From Ostreococcus lucimarinus CCE9901 (taxonomy: Eukaryota; Chlorophyta; Mamiellophyceae; Mamiellales; Bathycoccaceae), in contig NC_009375.1 in the NCBI RefSeq assembly GCF_000092065.1, forward strand, positions 248,001 through 312,000: 64,000 nt of DNA, read 5' to 3'. Numbering within the stretch: the first letter of the stretch is position 1; every line of letters starts with the position of its first letter. Position numbers and translations under genes: made by a program. Shown here in pieces: positions 10,671 through 20,429 of this stretch. The notes below the pieces were generated by a model, which worked only from the letters and a program-made list of their open reading frames with translations, did not search any database and was not told the origin of the DNA.

Positions 10671-10795
10671 CGACGAAAAACAACCCTCGTATGGCGATCC
10701 CGGACGGACGAAAAACACCCTCGTGTGGCGATCCCGGACGAAAAATACCCTCGTATGGCGATCCCGGACGAAAAACACCCTCGTGTGGCGACGTC
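10671..10795 (+). repeat. 30-bp minisatellite, about four copies
   Basis: The unit is about 30 bp, with core CCTCGTGTGGCGATCCCGG followed by ACGAAAAA-type sequence. Copies alternate TCGTATGG and TCGTGTGG; the last diverges at its 3' end. There are no unique spacers, so it is not CRISPR-like. It sits in the shared upstream region of two divergent genes. Confidence 0.9.
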
Positions 10796-10988
10796 CAGCG
10801 CGGTCGCCGGCCGACGGGCCGCGTCAGCGCGCGCGACGCGGACGCGGACGCGCGCGACGCGCGGCAGTCGGCGGCGCGCGTCGGCCGGGCGATCGCGACG
10901 CGCGCGCTGACGCGGACCGTCGGCCGCGACGCGAGGCGCGACGCGAGGCGACCGACGAAGGACCGACGGGGCGACGGACGCGGTGGTT

Positions 10989-11020
10989 GACGGACGGACG
11001 GACGGACGGACGGACGGACG
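10989..11020 (+). repeat. (GACG)8 microsatellite
   Basis: Eight tandem GACG tetranucleotides, followed by degenerate GACGACGG repeats to about 11065, in the spacer between BRF1 and the WD40 gene. Confidence 0.9.
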
Positions 11021-11216
11021 CGCGACGACGCGCGACGACGGGACGACGGGACGACGGGACGAGGCGACGAGGCGAACGTCGATGGACGACGGCGCGAGAA
11101 GCGCGCGCGCCAGAGCGCGGACGAAGACGGCGCGGGACGAGGACGAAGACGGCGCGGGACGAGGCGCGGAGGCGGCGCGCGACGACGGGGCGGCGACGAC
11201 GACGCGAACGACGCGG

Positions 11217-12860
11217 ATGGACGAGGACGGCGCGGGAGGATTCGCGCGACGGAGTCGAAATATATTCGCCGACGCGCAGCGACGGCAGTGGTGCAGAGAG
11301 CGGCAGATCGGGGAGCGACGGGGAGGCGCGGCGAGCGCGAAGACGGGGGCGACGGCGCTGCGGTGCTCGAATAAGCGCTTCGTGGAGGAATTGAGGCTGA
11401 GGGAGACGCTGGAGAAGCACGGTGGGTGCGTGAATTGCGTGAGTTGGAACGACGATGCGTCGCTGTTGATCTCTGGGAGCGATGATATGACGGTGTGCGT
11501 GTGGGGGTGCGGGGCGAAGATGCCGCTGAAGGGGTCGGCGTTCACGGGGCACACGCACAACGTCTTCGCGAGCGAATTCGTGCCGCAATCGAACAGCGCG
11601 TACTGCGTCACGACGTCCGCGGATGGAGACGTGCGGTTGGTGGATTTAGAGCGTGGGTTTCGAGGGCCCGCGCCCGCGCATTACGGTTATCGCCTGCGCG
11701 GGGCGAATCAACCGAATTCCGAGTGCAGTCGCTCGCTCTGGCACGGTCGAGGCGCGGGGATGGGGTTCGGCATGACGTTCGTGCCGAACGAACCGAATAC
11801 GTTTTTGTCGTGCCATCAAGACGGTCGCGTTCGTTTGTTCGACTTGAGGCAAAGTCACGGTGGTTTCGAAGGAAACTCACACGAAATCGTCGTCGATTTG
11901 AGCGCGTGCGGGCCGACGTCGGAAATCGTGTTCGACCCGACGGCGCCTACGACGTTCGCCGCGTGCTCGGACGATCCTCACGTGCGCGTGTTTGATCTCA
12001 GACACGTCAAGAGTAACCGGCGAGAAGCGGCGCGCGAATGTCCAGCGGCACCGAGTCCGAGCACGTCGCCCACGGGTCAACCGATGTTTCTGAGATCGCC
12101 TCGGCCTTCGATGAATCACGACATTCCGTGCGTCATGATGCTCAGTCCGCTCGAGCTCGGTCGAGGCGTGCGAAGCCCGGGCTTTGAGGGTATATCTGGC
12201 CTGGCTTACTCGTCCAAGGGCGAACTCGCGATTAACTGCAAAGGCGACGACGTGTACCTGTTGGACACTCGCCGAGCGGCGGCGAATATCAATTCTGAGG
12301 AACGTATTTTTAAGTCGTTCTCCGTGCCGTGGGAAATGCCGATCACGCATCAGGCGGCGAAGAGGTACGTCGGACGCAGAAATGTGAAAACCTTCTTAAA
12401 GGGTGTCGCTTTTATGTGCGACGATGAGTACGTCACGACGGGTGGTGACGATGGCAACGTATACGTCTGGCACAAAGATACGTGCGAGCTCGTGTGCAAA
12501 ATGCAAGCAGACAGTCAGGTGGTGAACACCGTTTTGCCGCACCCGCACTTGCCGACCATCGTGTGCTGCGGTATAGACAATCACGTGCGCGTCTTCGAAG
12601 CTGGTGATGGTGGAGTGCATCTCGGCACCCCTCCCATGCGCGATGAACACGACGCTTGGGGATTTGACGAAGAAGATGACGAGGAAGAAGAAGATACGGA
12701 TGAAGACGATGAAGACGAAGCGAGCACCGATAGCGACGACGACCACCGCGGCGAAAATCTCGCGAGATGGTCTCGAGCGCTCGTCGATGCTGCGGATGCG
12801 CCAGAAGAGGATGACGACGATGATGCCGACTTTGAACCTGATTCGATGCGCGAAAACTAA
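11217..12860 (+). CDS. WD40-repeat protein, DCAF8-like (probable CUL4-DDB1 substrate receptor)
   Basis: A 547-residue protein with WD40 blades. The N-terminal block LRLRETLEKHGGCVNCVSWN, then LLISGSDDMTVCVW and GHTHNVFASEFVPQ, match the plant DCAF8/ASG2-like group, which recruits substrates to CUL4-DDB1 ubiquitin ligases in the nucleus. Blades continue to KMQADSQVVNTVLPHPHLP. The last 80 residues are strongly acidic (Glu/Asp runs). The start is uncertain: 11217 gives MDEDGAGGF, while 11082 adds 45 repeat-encoded residues. The ligase role is inferred from family; no DDB1 contact was tested. It converges on the SNARE gene. Confidence 0.82.
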   Translation: MDEDGAGGFARRSRNIFADAQRRQWCRERQIGERRGGAASAKTGATALRCSNKRFVEELRLRETLEKHGGCVNCVSWNDDASLLISGSDDMTVCVWGCGAKMPLKGSAFTGHTHNVFASEFVPQSNSAYCVTTSADGDVRLVDLERGFRGPAPAHYGYRLRGANQPNSECSRSLWHGRGAGMGFGMTFVPNEPNTFLSCHQDGRVRLFDLRQSHGGFEGNSHEIVVDLSACGPTSEIVFDPTAPTTFAACSDDPHVRVFDLRHVKSNRREAARECPAAPSPSTSPTGQPMFLRSPRPSMNHDIPCVMMLSPLELGRGVRSPGFEGISGLAYSSKGELAINCKGDDVYLLDTRRAAANINSEERIFKSFSVPWEMPITHQAAKRYVGRRNVKTFLKGVAFMCDDEYVTTGGDDGNVYVWHKDTCELVCKMQADSQVVNTVLPHPHLPTIVCCGIDNHVRVFEAGDGGVHLGTPPMRDEHDAWGFDEEDDEEEEDTDEDDEDEASTDSDDDHRGENLARWSRALVDAADAPEEDDDDDADFEPDSMREN

Positions 12861-13090
12861 ACGAATGTTCTAGCATACTGTACTGTACAACGATGGAGCT
12901 CGGAAAAACGACGCTGGCGACGACGAAGGATGACAACCGCGGTCTGGGATGATTGCGAGATGACGACGACGACGACGACGACGCTACCGAGCGAAAGAAT
13001 ATCCAATTTTTAATTTCAGCAATTAAACTGATGACGATGAAGTAGACGCGCGATGTTTAAGATGCGAAACTTCTTTTATTTAGATACGCG

Positions 13091-13973
13091 CTACTTCACG
13101 AACCTCGTAATGATGACCACAACTACGCCGACGACGACCAAAAAGAGCAAGAGCATGATGCACTTATCCGTCGCTAACCCACGGGTGATGTCCTTCAGCA
13201 CGCCAAACGACTTTTTCAACGAAAAGTGGATTTCATCGAGATCATCTACGATTTTCTCCAGTTGTTTTGTCTGCCCGCGCAACGCCTCGGCGGTTTGCGT
13301 CCCTATTTGAATCGTCTCCTCAACCACCGCTTCGCTTCGCATGATGCTCTTATCCGTTTGGTCCATGACGTTCCTACCGTGATCAATCAAATCCCCAGCC
13401 TCCATGAGTTGCAACTGCTCATCCTCTACAATCTCCCCCTTTGGCTTTGGCCGGAACGCCGGCAACGTAAACGCCGTCGACGTAGCCGTCGTCGACGTCG
13501 TCACCCCTCCCGACGTGCTCGCTTCCCCGCCCTGACTACCAACCTCGCTCTTCCTCTCTTCTTGTTTCTCCGCGATCGCAATCTGCGCCTCCTTCTTCAT
13601 CTGCACAAACTTGTTCAACCTCGACACGTATTCCTTCTTCGCCGCCGCCAACGCGTTCGCGTCCATGGCCCCTTCGCTCAGCGCCCGTCTCTCAAACTCC
13701 TTGATCAGCTTTTTACTCTCCGCCATTTTATTGGTCAACTTTTTCAAGTGTCCGCTCGACACCGACGTCTCGCGGCTCTCGAGAACGTCCTTACGCTTGA
13801 ATCCGTCCCTGCGCCGACGCGTCGCGAGCTCGCTCCGTCAGTCCCGTCCCTCGCGCGTATTCCGTCTCGTCGCGTCGCTCGCGTCGCTCGAATCCCATCC
13901 CATCGCATCGCGCGACGCACTCTAACTCCGCGAACGCCGTCCGCAGCTGATCTCGCGTCGCCTGCGCGCTCAT
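13091..13973 (-). CDS. Novel plant SNARE (NPSN-type Qb-SNARE), two exons
   Basis: Tail-anchored SNARE for vesicle fusion in secretory and cytokinetic traffic. Exon 1 is 13973-13921 (starting MSAQATRDQ) and exon 2 is 13808-13091. The 112-bp intron 13809-13920 has donor GTGCGT, branch ACTGACGG and acceptor GCGCAG. Joining at GA|G keeps the frame and restores the N-terminal helix. The SNARE motif (QTDKSIMRSEAVVEETIQIG to EIHFSLKKSF) is followed by DKCIMLLLFLVVVGVVVVII, the membrane anchor typical of NPSN11. Total is about 257 residues. An in-frame ATG at 14003 would add ten residues. Downstream it converges on the WD40 gene. Confidence 0.9.
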
Positions 13974-14247
13974 CGCGTCGTCGTCGACCGTCGATCGCGC
14001 CACGTGTTGTCGGTCGTCGTCGCCCCGCGCGCCCGTCGCGACGACTCACGCCCGATCGCGCGTCGGCGATCGCGCCGTCGTCGCGTTCTCGCCGTCGACC
14101 GATCGCGATCGCGCGATCGCGTCGAGACGTCGCGTCGAGACGTCGTCGAATTGTGGCGTCGACGCGCGCGCGCATTCGCGTCGTCGCGTCGACTCGCGAG
14201 CGATTAGAATGACTCGTTCGTTACAAACTCGCGCCCGTCGTCGTCGC

Positions 14248-14676
14248 TCAAAACAATCCGAACAGTTTCTTCTTCGGCGCCTCCTCCTTCCCGCCCTTCC
14301 CGCCCTTCCCGCTCGTCGTCTTCGTCTTGCTCGACGTCGTCCCCGCGGCGACGCCGCCCCCCGGCATCGTCCGTCCCGCGCGCGACGGTCTCGCGCTCGA
14401 GATCGTCCTCTGAAACTCCCTTCGCGCCCCGAACGCGGTCGACGCCTCCTTCGCGCCCCGCGCCTTGCGCTTGTTCTCGTCGATCTTTCGCTGCTTCTCC
14501 GCCATGCGTCGTTGAATCTCCTTCGCGTCGATGTTCGGCCCGAACCCACCGAGGCTTTCGATCTTCGGGCGCGTCGCGCGCGCGCGTCGCGTCGTCGCCG
14601 TCCCTCTTCGCGTCGTCACGCGCGTCGCGACGAGCGCGCGCGAGCGCGTCATCGTCATCGCGCGCGGCGTCGCCAT
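14248..14676 (-). CDS. Hypothetical, possibly plastid-targeted basic protein
   Basis: Encodes 142 residues. The first 35 are Arg/Thr/Ala-rich, like a transit peptide. A short region follows (IESLGGFGPNIDAKEIQRRM to KIDENKRKA) that reads as a charged helix, then a Gly/Lys/Thr-rich linker and a hydrophobic end KKLFGLF. I do not recognise it. Codon use in the helical part is normal for real genes here. It is divergent from NEF1 with overlapping upstream regions. The 274-bp spacer 13974-14247 downstream of it holds only CG-rich sequence with no clear element. Confidence 0.5.
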   Translation of the reverse strand: MATPRAMTMTRSRALVATRVTTRRGTATTRRARATRPKIESLGGFGPNIDAKEIQRRMAEKQRKIDENKRKARGAKEASTAFGARREFQRTISSARPSRAGRTMPGGGVAAGTTSSKTKTTSGKGGKGGKEEAPKKKLFGLF

Positions 14677-14960
14677 CGCGTCGTGCTTCGCGTCGTCGCG
14701 TTGTGTCGCGACGCGTCGCGTCCGCGCGCGTTCGGGGTCCGCGCGGCGCGGCGCGCGCGCGGAGGGCGCGCGCGCGAGGGCGCGCGCGCGAGGACGGTCT
14801 CAATCGGACGGTCTCGTCGAACGGAAGGCGCGAGCGCGGGCGGCGCGGGCGCGCGGGCGGTCGGACGGACGACGAACGACGCCATCGAGCGACGCGCGGC
14901 GGCGATGCGGTGACGACGCGCGCGAATCGGGCGAGGAAACGACGCGCGCGCGCGTCCGGG

Positions 14961-17900
14961 ATGCGCGCGCGCGGACGCGGGCGCGAGCGCGCGACGGGGG
15001 CGCGCGAGGAGGCGACGCGACGACGCGCGGGATGTCGTTGGGGACACTCGACGCGCGCGCTGACGGCGCTCGCGCCGGCGCTGTGCGTCACGCTCGGCAG
15101 CGGGGGGGAGACGATGGTGACCGTGGTCGCGATCGGGGCGAGCGCGGCGCGCGGGATGGACGCGATGGGGAACGGAGAGGGGGCGCTGGGCGCGATTTGG
15201 ACGACGGCGACGGCGGCGCTCGGGACGCTGCTGACGAGAGGGAGCTGGCGGACGAGCGCGACGGTCGGGACGTCGTGCGCGCTGCTCGCGGTGAATGGGG
15301 TGAATTTGTTTTTATTTTGCTCGTGGTGCACGCTGCAATTTCGGTGGATACACGAGTCGCACGCGGGCGCGGCGGCGACGTGCGAGCGTTTGATTTTCGC
15401 GCTGTGTCCGCCGACGACGACGACGATTCTGACGTGGGCGTTCGCGAGCGCGAGCGCGGGAGCTGAGAGAGCGGCGTTTTACGGCTCGGTCGTGTCGTTG
15501 ATCACGCATCGGATGTTTTTGTTTCCGTGCGCGAGCGCGTGCGCGGCGGTGACGAAGACGAACGGGCCTCCGTCGGACAAGCGCTCGGCGTTGACCGAGA
15601 GCGACGCCGAGTACGCCACCGTGGCCACGCTCGGCTTACCCGTCGCGTTGTATTTATGGACGAACCTCGACACACTGTTCAAGTCCCTCGATCACGTCTT
15701 CGCGTGTGGGGCGTTGGTGACGGTCCCGGTGTTGTATTTAATAGCCGCCGGCACGGAGAAGTCGTTGTGGTGGCGCGCGCGCGGCGTCGACGTGGCGTCG
15801 AAAAGGATGGAAACCGCCGTGCTCCTCTTCGCACTCACTGGATTTGCGGTGAGCGTTGAAGGTGGAATAATATTTAGTGAATTTGCCGAGTACATCGAAA
15901 TCATGGCTCCTTTGAATTACATCATGGTGACGGTTTCCGTCCACAGCGCGCTGGCAGTTTTCGCCGCGTGCTACGCAAACGCCGTCGGCGACGGCGTCCC
16001 GACGGGTGCGGTGAAGGCGACGTTGGCTCTGTCTACGTCGACCGCAATTTGTGCTTTGGGTGCACCTCTGTGGATGATTCCGATCCCCATCGCCGGATCA
16101 TCGTCATTCGTCAAATATTATTACGAGGACCGAGAGCCGAAGGATTACGGCGTGTTTGCCGCGAGTTGCGTCGGATGCTTTTCGTGGTTTCTTTCGAAGA
16201 ATTTCTGGTCACTCGATGTGCGCGTGGGAGCTTTCGACGTCAAACAATTGTGTGTCGCCATATTACTCCTCGCCGTGGCGGCTTTGGCTTTGCCAGCGGT
16301 GTTGAATACGAAAAGCGCGCGCGCGCCGACGGTTGGCGTCCTCGTCGTCTGTTACGTCTCGGCGCTCGCAACGATTGAACAAATCCTGAGTCAAGCGACG
16401 CATGACGACGATTCTTTGATTTATCCACCATATTTGGTCATCGTCACTTCCATCAGCGGCTTCTTGGCGAGTCGAGGCCTCGTCATCAGCGGGAGAATCA
16501 GTCGCGAATTTGGCTGGGTGATGCAGAGCGTGTGCGGCGCAAAGCTCTCCATGCTCTTTGTTCGCGGTTTGAAGGAAATGTTCAGCGTCTTGGTGGTCGT
16601 GCTCGCCATCACCGCTCCGCACGCGATGTCACGGCGAATGACTCAATTATCTCCGGGCGCGAGCGTTGGTTATTGCGTCGCTTTGGTGTTCTCTTTGGTA
16701 TTCGCTCGGTTTGCGATGTTTGACGTTATATTTGAACTCTCGGGTCACCGACCGACGGACGCGACGCTCTTCGGTGGACTCCTCCTGATCACGGGGGCGA
16801 GCTTGGCGTCCGTGGTAACGCGACAAAGTTACGGTGATGACATGTTTAGCAAACGATTGATGATGCTCTTGAGTTTCTGTGGCGTCTTTCTCATCACCTT
16901 CCGACCGCCGATGCCTTGGAAGGGCGAGGTGGGCATGTGGTATGACGCCGAACACGTTCCCGACTCTGAAGAAGACGAAGCGAGAATGTACGGCGTGCGC
17001 GAGAACGCGCATCATGGATGGCCGAGCTGGTTGCTGATGTTAGCCGCGCTCACCGCGATATTCGCCGTCTCGTCTCCACGACAACAGACAAAATCAACGT
17101 CAACGATTCGAATCGCCTTAAGCGCCGTGTGCGGTGGGAGCGTTGGTTTATATATGGCGCTGGAATTCTTCGTCCAGCAAGTGGCGCTGACGGCACTACT
17201 ATTTGTCGCGTGTGCGCTGGTGGGAGTGTTCTTGTCTTTCACGTACAGCCCTTCGCCGAAGTCTTCGCGCTGGTTGCCTTACGTGTATTTATCGTTCGTC
17301 TCCGTTCTCGGCTTGGCGTACGTCACACAAATGGGTGGCTCAGACGAGACTGTGGACGACCATCAGGCGAGAATGGAAGGAAAATTCGGTGTCGTCGGCG
17401 TTTTCGCCGGGACTTCGCTGCAAATCGCGTTTGCTCTGAAGTTGAGAATCAAAACGAGCCTGGAGAGCGTGCAACATCGACGACGTCAAGGCGGTACTTC
17501 ACCGTTCCTTCCCGCCACTGGTCGCAGTCGTCCGGAATATTTCCGCGGTGTCGCGAGCAGAAACGAGCACAGAGAACTCAAGGCAAAGGCGATCGCTTGG
17601 ATGCCAATCATCGGGAACATCGCCACGCTCACGTCCTTTCTCGCGTGCGTGGTGCTGAGCGATGAGTTGGCCGATGGCTCCGCGTTTTCGGTCTTCGTCC
17701 TCGCGCCCATTCTGCTTCTTCTTCACCAAGACTCGGTGATATTTCCTATACTGGAAGACAGCCAACGATACGCTCCACCGCTCGCGATGATCGTGGGTAA
17801 GATGTGCTGGGACGCCGTCGCCGCCATCCTCGCCGGCCCGAACCGAGTTCACGTTCTCGCCGCGACCGCCTCCAAGTTGCCGTGGATGACGCTCAACGCG

Positions 17901-18131
17901 TTGAGTCTGCTCCTCGCTTCGGTGAATAGCATCAATTTGGTGCACTACCTCGCCACGAGCGTTCGCACGGACGGGATGACGCTCATCTTGACCGCCCCGC
18001 TCGCCGTCGTGGCGCCGTTTCTTTCAAAAATTCCCTCCGTGCGCGCGCTCGCCTTCACCAGTCTCATCGCCGTCGTCACCCAGCACACCCTCCAGCGTCG
18101 AGCGAAGATCGTCGGGCTGAAGTATTTATAG
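14961..18131 (+). CDS. NEF1: NEF1-like polytopic membrane protein (NO EXINE FORMATION 1)
   Basis: A protein of about 1056 residues with roughly 20 or more hydrophobic helices. It matches plant NEF1, a predicted plastid integral membrane protein needed for pollen exine and plastid lipid homeostasis in Arabidopsis. Segments I recognise are CTLQFRWI near the start, WMPIIGNIATL followed by LAPILLLLHQDS and QRYAPPL, and the terminal GLKYL. The frame is open from 14703, but the first 86 codons are Arg-rich repeat text, so the ATG at 14961 is proposed; the true start is not settled. A pollen role cannot apply to a unicellular alga, so the ancestral function is presumably in plastid membrane or lipid biology. 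Confidence 0.88.
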   Translation: MRARGRGRERATGAREEATRRRAGCRWGHSTRALTALAPALCVTLGSGGETMVTVVAIGASAARGMDAMGNGEGALGAIWTTATAALGTLLTRGSWRTSATVGTSCALLAVNGVNLFLFCSWCTLQFRWIHESHAGAAATCERLIFALCPPTTTTILTWAFASASAGAERAAFYGSVVSLITHRMFLFPCASACAAVTKTNGPPSDKRSALTESDAEYATVATLGLPVALYLWTNLDTLFKSLDHVFACGALVTVPVLYLIAAGTEKSLWWRARGVDVASKRMETAVLLFALTGFAVSVEGGIIFSEFAEYIEIMAPLNYIMVTVSVHSALAVFAACYANAVGDGVPTGAVKATLALSTSTAICALGAPLWMIPIPIAGSSSFVKYYYEDREPKDYGVFAASCVGCFSWFLSKNFWSLDVRVGAFDVKQLCVAILLLAVAALALPAVLNTKSARAPTVGVLVVCYVSALATIEQILSQATHDDDSLIYPPYLVIVTSISGFLASRGLVISGRISREFGWVMQSVCGAKLSMLFVRGLKEMFSVLVVVLAITAPHAMSRRMTQLSPGASVGYCVALVFSLVFARFAMFDVIFELSGHRPTDATLFGGLLLITGASLASVVTRQSYGDDMFSKRLMMLLSFCGVFLITFRPPMPWKGEVGMWYDAEHVPDSEEDEARMYGVRENAHHGWPSWLLMLAALTAIFAVSSPRQQTKSTSTIRIALSAVCGGSVGLYMALEFFVQQVALTALLFVACALVGVFLSFTYSPSPKSSRWLPYVYLSFVSVLGLAYVTQMGGSDETVDDHQARMEGKFGVVGVFAGTSLQIAFALKLRIKTSLESVQHRRRQGGTSPFLPATGRSRPEYFRGVASRNEHRELKAKAIAWMPIIGNIATLTSFLACVVLSDELADGSAFSVFVLAPILLLLHQDSVIFPILEDSQRYAPPLAMIVGKMCWDAVAAILAGPNRVHVLAATASKLPWMTLNALSLLLASVNSINLVHYLATSVRTDGMTLILTAPLAVVAPFLSKIPSVRALAFTSLIAVVTQHTLQRRAKIVGLKYL

Positions 18132-18570
18132 TTCATAGCGTCGTCGCCGATTGTAGAGCGCCCGAGCGACCGACTTCCTCTCGACGCGCGCGCGCGCGCC
18201 GATCGAGTCCCCACTCCTTGAGTCACGAACGCTCGCATCAACCCTGGCCCACGGGGTCGGGTTCGATTTCGCCGCGCGTTCGCTCGAACGACGTCGAGCT
18301 CGGCCCGCGCCCATCCGTCTCTTTTCGACGCCCCGCCGTCGACGACCCGGACTCGGCCGATCTTTGCGCGCGCTCCACGCACGTAAACGTCACGCACGCG
18401 CGTTCGATCGATTCACCGCACGCCTCGCGCGCACGGACGCGCGCGACGGACGCGCGAAGAAAGTTCTAGGGTCTTCAGTTTGAACGACGCCGAAATCGCA
18501 TTCATCCGCGACTCGTCCTCGATCGAGGGACTGCGTAAAGTTTTAGACACGCGAGCGTCGTAAACGCACG
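18132..18570. other. Intergenic region upstream of eIF1A
   Basis: This 439-bp, CG-rich stretch separates NEF1 from eIF1A, both on the + strand, and presumably carries the eIF1A promoter and 5' UTR. A GGGTTCGATTTC motif near 18258 resembles a pol III B box but has no pairable T-stem or acceptor, so no tRNA is called. I see nothing else. Confidence 0.6.
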
Positions 18571-18999
18571 ATGCCGAAGAGTAACTCCAAGGGAAAGGGA
18601 GGGAAGAACCGTCGTCGCGGGAAAGGGGGCGGCGAAGACGAGAAGCGCGAACTCATCTTCAAAGAGGACGGTCAAGAGTACGCGCAAGTGTTGCGCATGC
18701 TCGGGAACGGGCGCTTAGAGGCGCAGTGCATCGATGGGGTGAAGCGTTTGTGTCACATTCGCGGTAAAATGCGGAAAAAGGTTTGGGTGAACACCGGGGA
18801 CATCATCCTGTTGGGCTTGCGGGACTTTCAAGACGAAAAGGCGGACGTCATCTTGAAGTACTTGGCCGACGAGGCGCGCTCGTTGAAGGCGTACGGGGAA
18901 CTCCCGGACACTTTCCGCGTGAACGATACGGATACGTTCGAAGAAGAGCGCGACGAGAACGATGACTTCTTCGATTTCGACGACATTAATGACATTTAA
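18571..18999 (+). CDS. EIF1A: Translation initiation factor eIF1A
   Basis: Binds the 40S A site and, with eIF1, promotes scanning and start selection. The 142 residues match the family length: a basic Lys/Gly/Asn-rich N-terminal tail, the S1-like OB fold ([52 protein letters not shown]), and an acidic C-terminal tail ending DDINDI. The start is the only ATG giving the conserved basic tail. It converges on VPS36 with a 71-bp gap. Confidence 0.98.
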   Translation: MPKSNSKGKGGKNRRRGKGGGEDEKRELIFKEDGQEYAQVLRMLGNGRLEAQCIDGVKRLCHIRGKMRKKVWVNTGDIILLGLRDFQDEKADVILKYLADEARSLKAYGELPDTFRVNDTDTFEEERDENDDFFDFDDINDI

Positions 19000-19070
19000 G
19001 CGCGCGCGCTTGAAAATTGTGTAGCATCATCAATCACCCGTGGCTAATTTGTGAGTTGTTCAATAAAAAT

Positions 19071-20195
19071 CTACGTCAATCTAGCCTCGAACATGTTTGC
19101 ATAAAATCTCATCTGCGCAGGTCCGTCGTCTCGACACAAAACGCCTCGGCTTTCTGCCATGTAGAGGTACTCGAGCGCTATTTCGGGCGTCGTCGCTAAT
19201 ATTTGCGCCGCCTCGTACGAATCGATTGAATGCTCGTAAGACGGCAATCGCGCGAGCAATCGCGCGCACGCTTCCTCGTCTGTGCGTTCTACGGTATGAA
19301 TCACCATCACTCCGCTTTCAAATTTACGCAAGTGCAAATCGACCCCGAGCGACTCCCACGATTCGCTCGCGCGAAGCATGTCTTGCGGGGAAACTAACTC
19401 CGTGCCTCGCGCGCGATTGAACAAACAGAACGCATCGGTGACGGTAATGATGCCGTTCGATTTTTGCACCACGGGCGTTATCCAATCCGCTAATTGTTTA
19501 CCTAATTCTCGATGAAACTCTGCCCCCGCGTTCGCGCGCGTCACCGGACTCGTAATCCCGAGACTGAGCACGAGACGCTGAAGCTCTGAACTTTCCCCTT
19601 TCCCGTCCATCGACTCCGCGAGCCGCTCGGCGAGCGTCACCATCTCTCCAGCCTTCGCCATGAGCGCTCTGAGATCGGTAAACGCCTCGTCCATCGTCTT
19701 ATTCGTCGCCTCCGCGCGTTCGAGCTGTCGATTCACCGCGCCGCCGACGCCCGCCGTCGCCGCCGACGCGCCGCTCGCCCGCCGCCTCGCATCCTCCCGC
19801 GTCGTCTCCACCGCCGCCGTCGCTTTCTGTCTCTTATACTTTACGATCGCGTTCTCGATTTTCCCGCACACCTCCTCCGCGCTCGCCCCTCGCGCGCCGA
19901 TCGTCACCCGTCTCCCGCTCGTCAAAACCAGCGCCACCCCGCGCTCGCGCCTCCTGAACAACCCACCCAGCGTCGACCGCGACTCCTGCGCTCGTTCGCA
20001 CGCCGCCACGTCGTCGTACTCGATCACCGTCCCACCCTCGGCCGCGCTCCCCGCCGCCGCCGCCGTCGCCGTCGTCTCGAACGTCAAAATCAACCGTCGC
20101 GTCGTCGCCCGCGCGACCGCGTCTCGCCGCGCGCGCGCGCCGTCGTCCGCCACGACCACGCGCGCGCGCTCGACGAGCGCGATCTCGTCCCGCAT
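19071..20195 (-). CDS. VPS36: ESCRT-II subunit VPS36
   Basis: ESCRT-II component that sorts ubiquitinated cargo into multivesicular endosomes. The N-terminal part resembles a GLUE domain (TTRRLILTFE ... RRVTIGARG). After a variable linker the winged-helix core is clear: MDEAFTDLRALMAKAGEMV, SPVTRANAGAEFHRELGKQL, GIITVTDAFCLFNRARGTEL, LVSPQDMLRA. The ATG at 20195 gives 374 residues. The frame stays open to 20291, where only GTG is available, and the GLUE domain may be incomplete, so an upstream exon is possible. It is divergent from AsnRS. Confidence 0.92.
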   Translation of the reverse strand: MRDEIALVERARVVVADDGARARRDAVARATTRRLILTFETTATAAAAGSAAEGGTVIEYDDVAACERAQESRSTLGGLFRRRERGVALVLTSGRRVTIGARGASAEEVCGKIENAIVKYKRQKATAAVETTREDARRRASGASAATAGVGGAVNRQLERAEATNKTMDEAFTDLRALMAKAGEMVTLAERLAESMDGKGESSELQRLVLSLGITSPVTRANAGAEFHRELGKQLADWITPVVQKSNGIITVTDAFCLFNRARGTELVSPQDMLRASESWESLGVDLHLRKFESGVMVIHTVERTDEEACARLLARLPSYEHSIDSYEAAQILATTPEIALEYLYMAESRGVLCRDDGPAQMRFYANMFEARLT

Positions 20196-20429
20196 GCGCG
20201 TCACGCCCCCGACGCCGTCTCCCGTCCCGTCGCGCGCGTCGACCGCGACGCCCGACGGACGACGCGCGTCGAGCGAAAAAGTCGTCCACACGAGAAAAAA
20301 ACGATCAACTCAATGGTTCGCAAGTGGCCGTCGAACGCGATTTTATGGTCTCGGCGACCGACCGCGCCTTTGCCGACGACGAATTACGGGCGCGCGACGT
20401 CACTGGACGTCCCCGCGGGCGACGGCGCG

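Larger units (their letters stand above)
10547..11216. other. Divergent promoter region of BRF1 and the DCAF8-like gene, repeat-rich
   Basis: About 670 bp lie between the chosen start codons. The stretch holds three copies of a 9-bp unit (CGCACCTCG, 10561-10587), a 30-bp minisatellite, an ACGG microsatellite and further ACGACGGG runs. Open frames across it encode repetitive Arg/Thr/Asp or Arg/Ser text and were not accepted as protein. An earlier in-frame ATG for the + strand gene exists at 11082. Confidence 0.7.

Noticed and set aside
10671-10795. CRISPR-like array
   Set aside because: Units are directly adjacent with no unique spacers, and the host is eukaryotic; it is a minisatellite.
10547-11611. 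N-terminal extension of BRF1 by 355 residues
   Set aside because: It translates the minisatellite and CG repeats and precedes the conserved zinc ribbon, which begins at an ATG.
14204-15331. 375-residue minus-strand ORF over the NEF1 5' region
   Set aside because: Low-complexity Arg/Ala/Asp text with no recognisable fold, overlapping two better candidates.
18250-18275. tRNA suggested by GGGTTCGATTTC
   Set aside because: No T-stem pairing and no acceptor or anticodon arm upstream.
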